Of a DNA stretch of 64,000 bases, positions 58,772-64,000 are shown piece by piece (position 1 is the first letter of the stretch; every line of letters starts with the position of its first letter). A program made the position numbers and the translations under genes. This stretch comes from Marsupella aquatica. Taxonomy: Eukaryota > Marchantiophyta. The stretch is taken from positions 6,758,001 through 6,822,000 of the forward strand of contig OZ316893.1 of assembly GCA_973895155.1 (NCBI GenBank). Reading direction: 5' to 3'. The notes beneath the pieces were generated by a model. It was not told the origin of the DNA. It saw nothing but the letters and a program-made list of their open reading frames with translations, and ran no database searches.

Positions 58772-59116
58772 ATATATATAGCATGTTCATCCTGGAACAT
58801 GCCTACTTTTTATGTCTTGTAGTGATATGTAATTCAGTTATTTTAATTTATGATTAAAAAAGTAGGTACATGTAAAGTATATACCAAGAATATATATAGC
58901 ATGTTCATTCTCCAACTTGTCTTTTTTGTTTTGTAGTGATATGTAATTCATTTAATTTATTTATGATAAAATAAGTAAGTACATGTAAAGTATATACTAA
59001 GAATATATATAGCATGTTCATCCTAGAACATGTTTCTTTTTTGTCTTGTATTGATATGTAATTCATTTAATTTATTTTATGATAAAAAATGGGTACTTGT
59101 AAAGTATGTACTAAGG
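58772..59116. repeat. Tandem repeat, three copies of about 115 bp
   Basis: Copies start near 58772, 58890 and 59003. Each has atatatatagcatgttcat, ttgta-tgatatgtaattca, a poly-T/A stretch and gtaaagtat-tac-aag. The array is AT-rich and moderately diverged. Confidence 0.85.
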
Positions 59117-59798
59117 AATTAATATCTGTTAATTAGGAGTGAGCGGCAAAACACACAAAACCATAAGTACACATGTAAAGAAAGCATGTTATGACCAAAA
59201 AAATACAAAGGTACTAAAGAGTTATGCACATAAAGTATAAATTTTCACTTGCTTTTAGGTAATGACAATCAATTAAAACCATAAATTTTGTGAGGGAACC
59301 ACAAGTGAAACTATACACCAGATGTGCACATTTCAAATTCATTTCTCTCACTCTCATAAGAAAAAAGAGAATTCATTAAAGAATGATTCAAAATAAAAGA
59401 TTAAACATTTATGAGAGGAGCCAAATACATGCAAAATACTCTAAGTTCACTAAAATTTAAAGGGGTTCAAAAATAAATTCAAAATAAACTTAATACAAAT
59501 GATTCACCTTGTTAAGGTACCTTAAGTTAGTCAGGGTGGTATTTTGTTTTTGGGGGCTTTAGGCTGCTGCCACGTTAGCACAAAACACTTTGATTATATC
59601 TCATTAAAAACAACCTTATATTTATACAGTCTGTGATCTGACTGCTTTTTGTCCTTAGGTAGATGGGTATGCATAATGTTTGGGACAACAATTGCAAATT
59701 CAAAATCCAGGTAAACTGAGTCTTGTAATAAAAAATGAAAATACTCAAAGAACTTTGATAAGTCAGTGTTTTCTACCTTAAGAAACAGGTACAGACCT

Positions 59799-59905
59799 GG
59801 GCTAATCCCTTAATGGGATAAACAGTCTCCCATATATAAGGTCTTCCCGCATACGCGAGTCGACCATATATATGGTTGTCTTTATATCCCATTAAGGGAT
59901 AGCCC
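59799..59905. repeat. Foldback inverted repeat
   Basis: The left arm ggctaatcccttaatgggata pairs with the right arm tatcccattaagggatagcc, with one extra base. The loop holds a second palindrome, accatatatatggt. It could be a small MITE or a hairpin-forming site. Confidence 0.8.
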
Positions 59906-60419
59906 TGGTCCTTAACCATATACATTAAATTAAAAATATTGGACACAAAATCTTAATAAAACATAATTCATAAAAGCAATAGCTTCGGCTGGATGTTTAA
60001 GGGGCTATTATTACCCATCATGCTCCCAACACAGGACCTTAGTACACTGAAAGTCACAATAAAATTTTCTTTTTCTAACTTTAGTAGAGGCACAATACTC
60101 CCAAAGAGGGGATCCATTCTTGTCCGGGGCAATATGCTCCCACATAAAAATACAAAATGAAAAAACATGGAGAGCAATATTATAATCCGATTATGTGCCC
60201 AAACGTGCATCCATGAAATCATTCGGGGATTTAATGTAATCCAGTGATGTGTAAAGCATTACGGTAATCCGATGACGTGTACAAACAGACATCCTTGAAT
60301 CCAATCGACCTTCGATACACAACGGACCCACTGATCACGAGGCGATTCTTCCCCTGGTGGGCGGAGAGATTTTTGCTCCCCGTCGGGTTCCTGAGCAATG
60401 TGTGGAGAGTATCACAGAG

Positions 60420-60427
60420 TATTTATA
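60420..60427 (+). promoter_or_regulatory. Candidate TATA box of the DCC-family gene
   Basis: The string tatttata, followed by agg, lies 125-132 bp upstream of the start codon. Spacing and sequence suit a plant core promoter. There is no transcript evidence. Confidence 0.45.
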
Positions 60428-60551
60428 AGGTGCAAGAGTGCGCTCATTAAAAGCAACTGGACAGAGCAATTGACCTCCTGTGTAGGTTCTCCATTCTCGT
60501 GTCGTAGTTCAGAGACGAGCTTGCTCAGAAGCGTCTCAGATTGTGATAGCC

Positions 60552-63036
60552 ATGAGGACTCTCAATGCGATATCCTCGCCTCTGTTGTCGAAGGTCCACA
60601 CAACAGCAGCAGCTGCTGAGGCGGTGGCCTCACACAAAGCTGAACATTGCTCCCAACAGCCGGCTCTCAATTGCCGCTCTTCAATTCAATGCCAGAGCGG
60701 ACGGACTCGGAGCCTCCCTGTCTTTGGGTGTCGGGGTTTTGTAAGCAGAGACCGATCATGGATTGTGCAGGGGAAGAGCAGCATCACCTCCGTTGTAGGC
60801 CGAGCAGCACGAGGAGCTGCAGGAGAAGTCGCATCTGCTGCCTTCACCGGAATATCGCCGGGGGAATTGGAGAAGACCGGTGATTCCTATTTTTTGACTG
60901 ATACACGGCCTGTGATTCTCTTCGACGGTATGAGTTTCCCTCCCTTATTCCCGTAGTTTCAAGCTGTCCGGATATGTGTCTTCGACGACGAAAGAATTGA
61001 ACCGAAAACATCAGTTCAGGGGACGGAAATTCGATTTTGAAAGAGGAATTTGCAGTTACTAGTAGAAGGAGCTGAACAGAGAATTCTATCCGAGGGGAAG
61101 GGGCCGGGAAATCTGTGCAGAAGCAAGCCGCATATCAAAGCAGAGAGTTGCAAAGCATCGGCGTTGTTCGATGACTTTGAACCAAAAAACGAATTTCTAA
61201 ACACCCCCCTGACTGCTTCGTGACGACTGACGTGCCGATATTCTCACGACAACAGGTGCTAAGCCCTTAAGTGTAGAAGCGCAAGAAGAATTCTCAATGA
61301 AATCCATCGGAAAGTTCTTAAAATGGCCGGTTTGATTGAAGCCGTCGGTGCTCGTATCTTACAACGTTAAAAGAACACAAGACAGGAGAGATATTCCGCA
61401 TTTCTGCGGAGATAAATTAACAGAATTGAGCAGAAATTTTCTGAGGAGAGTAAGGAAGGATTATCCGGAGGGCTATGGAATAGGTCGGCACTGTACAGGG
61501 CACACGACAATTGTATGCTTGGCTGAGTTGGCCAGGTATTTTATATGTGTCGTTTTCTTTTTATTTTGAAGGAGTCCTTCATCATAACTTGGACATCTTC
61601 ACTTCATTCCGCAATATGTTATGGCAAATTGAATGTTTCCAAGCTATGGCAAAGACGACCTCCAAACAAATTTCTTGGAAAATTTAGGAGATTAAGGGAA
61701 CCAACTGAACCCAGAGTATTGCAATGTTCTGTTTCTAATTCTTGAGATTTATTTCTTTGACTGAGAAGCAGGTGTGTGTAACATGTGTAACGGGACCGTG
61801 AATTTCTTGCTCGACAATGACAAAGAAGGGTAAGGTCTTTATCGCTTGCCTTCCTGTCCGAAATTTTTAGTGAAGTCCTACTATACTTAATGTTAACCAT
61901 GGCTTAAATTTTTGGGACCATGTACTCTTATTATGTGCTCCTCTGTGGTGTTGAAGAATTCTTTGGATGTTTCTCTGTAGTACCCTGAATGTGCAAGCTC
62001 CATGATTGTCTTGTGTGTATTGATAGTTGTTTATCGTCGTATAAGTCCCGACTACAGATCTTGGTGCGAAGGCACTAGCCCTCCTTCAGCTGCACAAAAG
62101 TGAGAAGTTGTCGGGGTAATTGATTTGTTGAGGTCGCAGGCTCAGCTTCTGCATCAATTATTGTAGCAAAGTGATGAATAATGACTAATTTGAAGGATTT
62201 TCGTGGCTATTGTGAAAATCAACAGGAAGGTGAGATTTGCAGCTCTTCAGAGTGAAGCAGGGAGCGCATTGCTCGTCAAATCTGGTCTTCCACCGGATTA
62301 TATGTCTAGCGTAGTCCTTGTTGGCAAGGACAGGTATGTCTTGTTGAAATTCTTTCTCGATTGAAAGTCAATGGACAATAGACAATCCAAGAGCTTTTCG
62401 TTACCAATAGAGCTGTCAGGCTGAAAACCTTTCTTAACCTTGGACTCTGTATAATTGCCAATGTGTTGACAACTGATGACTAATGTGTTCGTCTGATAAT
62501 ATTAAGTATTTCTGTTGCAGATCCTTCATAAATTCTGAGGCAATATTACGAATCGGCCAATTCCTAAATTTCCCTTTTACCCCTGCTGCTTCGCTAGGGC
62601 TCTCTATTCCCTTGTGAGTATACTCGACTTAGTTCGTTCCATGCATTCTTTTCTGAAAGCTCTTTTCTCCTGAATGATCTGCCATGTGACAATATTCCAG
62701 CTCTGCTGATGCTATTGACACCATTTACGTTGGCTGCCTGTGGAATTTCAATCTTTCTTCCAACCCAACGATCCAGTGCTTAAAACACGAAAGAAAAGAG
62801 ATGTGGTTGTTTATATTAGAACGCATCACTGGAAGTTAGGTAGACACCGCGTAAACTTAGATTGACCGGCCTTCCATGCTATAATAAATGTGTTTTGATA
62901 TTTATCTCCTACTGAATGCAGGTTTCTCCGGGACGCATTGTACAGACAAGTGGCTGACAATCGATACAATGTATTCGGCAAGAGTGATGCGTGCCGTTTA
63001 TCAGACTCTCGGTTCACAGAAAGATTCGTAGAATGA
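60552..63036 (+). CDS. DCC family (DUF393) thiol-disulfide oxidoreductase-like protein, five exons, probably plastid-targeted
   Basis: Exons are 60552-60927, 61772-61829, 62226-62333, 62521-62613 and 62922-63036. Every intron is GT-AG and the joined frame gives 249 residues. The family takes its name from a conserved DxxCxxC motif and is thought to act in thiol redox exchange, though few members are characterised. Here exon 1 ends in VILFDG and exon 2 supplies VCNMCNG, giving the CxxC pair. Then come FLLDNDKEG, VRFAALQSEAG, SSVVLVGKDRSFINSEAIL, SIPLFLRDALYRQVADNRYN and VFGKSDACRL, all typical of plant DCC proteins. The first 110 residues are Ser/Ala/Arg-rich, with few acids near the start, like a plastid transit peptide. 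The start is the first ATG that gives this leader. The gene is intact and likely a working host gene. Confidence 0.93.
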
Positions 63037-63105
63037 TCATTCAGTTGGAATTGGAGTCTTGTCAGCGTTCTGCGGATTGGAGATGTGTACATATAGAAAG
63101 CTTGC

Positions 63106-63111
63106 AATAAA
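63106..63111 (+). terminator. Poly(A) signal of the DCC gene
   Basis: AATAAA occurs 69 nt after the stop codon, a usual distance for a plant near-upstream element. Confidence 0.6.
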
Positions 63112-64000
63112 GAGTGCAGTCGATTTTCTTGACTTCAATTGTTCTGATCCATCTGTATATGCAAAATATTGTTAATTGTTAAACCACAACTTCCCATATT
63201 AAGGGGGAGGGCGCTGGCATTATTCAAGACCAAACTTCTGGAAAGTTTCGTTTGAGATTCTCGAGACGTTTAGTCTAATTGCAATCATCATGGGATCAAA
63301 AGTTTGATGAGCTTCAGTTTTCCCACTCACACAATGCTTTCATTAAGGATTTAGAAATGGGATTACAAGCGTTGTGATTGATTTGAAAATTTTAAAAACA
63401 AGCTTCATACTTTGTAAACGAAATTTTGAAAGTTCAAATTGAAATTGCATGAAGTCTTACTGCATTAATCTATCTGGAAATGGCTGACATGACCACACTG
63501 TTAATGTCAAGACTATTCATTGTGTTGCAATTATAGACAGTATTGTTGACTTGAACTCTTCAGTGTCAACAAACAATTATACCTCATTACTTGGTGCCAA
63601 TGTGGTCCTGGGCAATTTAAGTATTACGTGCAACCAAAAGCTACAGTCTGGAACTTACTGTCTAGAGTGAAACCTCTAGACTTGACTCCTGGGTGGCGCC
63701 AGTCTAGAGTGAAGTCTCTAGACCTGACTCCTGGGTGGCGCCAAGCTTCAGAGCAAGGGAATAGGAATAGGTAAGTAACAATGGGTCTGATCAAAGCTCG
63801 GGCAATCAGGCTAATGATTCATAAGAAGTGCAAAAGTACTCCAACAGTTTTATTTCATTTGATCATACCAAACTGTCTATTACGCTTTGCACCTAGCCAC
63901 CCCTTTCCCACAAGTTTGTGCACCAAGTACTCCAGGTGGCATGTCATGCTCATTTTGCATAGAGAATATTGAAAGAGCATAGTCTTTTGGTAAAAAATTT
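63112..64000. other. Intergenic stretch to the right edge
   Basis: No gene is recognised. A short tandem repeat lies at 63660-63743. A small open frame at 63781-63972 shows no motif. Confidence 0.35.
63660..63743. repeat. 42 bp tandem duplication
   Basis: Two copies of a unit starting gtctagagtgaa and ending ctgggtggcgcca lie head to tail and differ at a few bases. Confidence 0.9.

Larger units (their letters stand above)
58486..60419. other. AT-rich spacer with repeats upstream of the DCC gene
   Basis: There is no gene. It contains a three-copy tandem repeat (58772-59116), a foldback (59799-59905) and a pair of direct repeats about 38 bp long carrying ggggctattattacccatcatg (58734-58771 and 59991-60028). 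These flank 1.2 kb and may mark an old insertion. Confidence 0.45.

Overview
This is nuclear DNA of a land plant or close streptophyte relative. It has GT-AG introns, two plastid-type host genes, plant CACTA and Ty3/gypsy and Ty1/copia transposons, and stop codons explained by C-to-T change at CG and CHG sites. The element types hint at a non-seed plant, but nothing in the window fixes the species.

Layout. Positions 1-13245 are a minus-strand CACTA (En/Spm) region: a TnpA-like gene running off the left edge, a three-exon Tnp2 transposase, and upstream of it, same strand, a double-BRCT protein, an EDM2-like PHD protein and a Cys-rich reading frame. Positions 13246-18684 hold no gene I can recognise. 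Positions 18685-44802 are one decayed Ty3/gypsy element, called element B, that encodes a DNA cytosine methyltransferase ahead of its reverse transcriptase and a PHD finger behind its integrase. Two later insertions of another family, called family A, split B into three pieces: a complete 15.5 kb element (20548-36025, target duplication attcc) and a 4.6 kb solo LTR (37056-41699, target duplication gcgct). A 666 bp terminal-inverted-repeat element also sits in B's 3' end. Removing the insertions restores B's reading frame exactly at both junctions. A third family A relic (3348-5246, duplication ctccg) lies in the CACTA region.

Family A is unusual. Each 4627 bp LTR of the complete element carries an open frame of about 1200 codons with a long coiled coil, so the provirus has an accessory gene in the LTR downstream of pol. 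Gag is separated from protease by an in-frame TAG, and protease from reverse transcriptase by a textbook -1 frameshift signal: GGATTTT, a 5 nt spacer and a perfect 10 bp stem.

Positions 44803-60300 are mostly transposon debris and repeats: two copia solo LTRs, a broken copia element with LTR, primer site and gag, and several tandem repeats. Between them is a degraded copy of the plastid EF-Ts polyprotein gene (50848-52759, minus) that keeps two S1 domains and only a frameshifted tail of EF-Ts. Positions 60552-63036 hold an intact five-exon gene for a DCC/DUF393 thiol-disulfide oxidoreductase-like protein, probably plastid-targeted. The rest, to 64000, is intergenic.

Taken together, two transposon systems here carry or adjoin chromatin-related proteins (a cytosine methyltransferase, a histone-reader PHD, an EDM2-type PHD). 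This suggests repeated recruitment of silencing or anti-silencing functions by mobile DNA.
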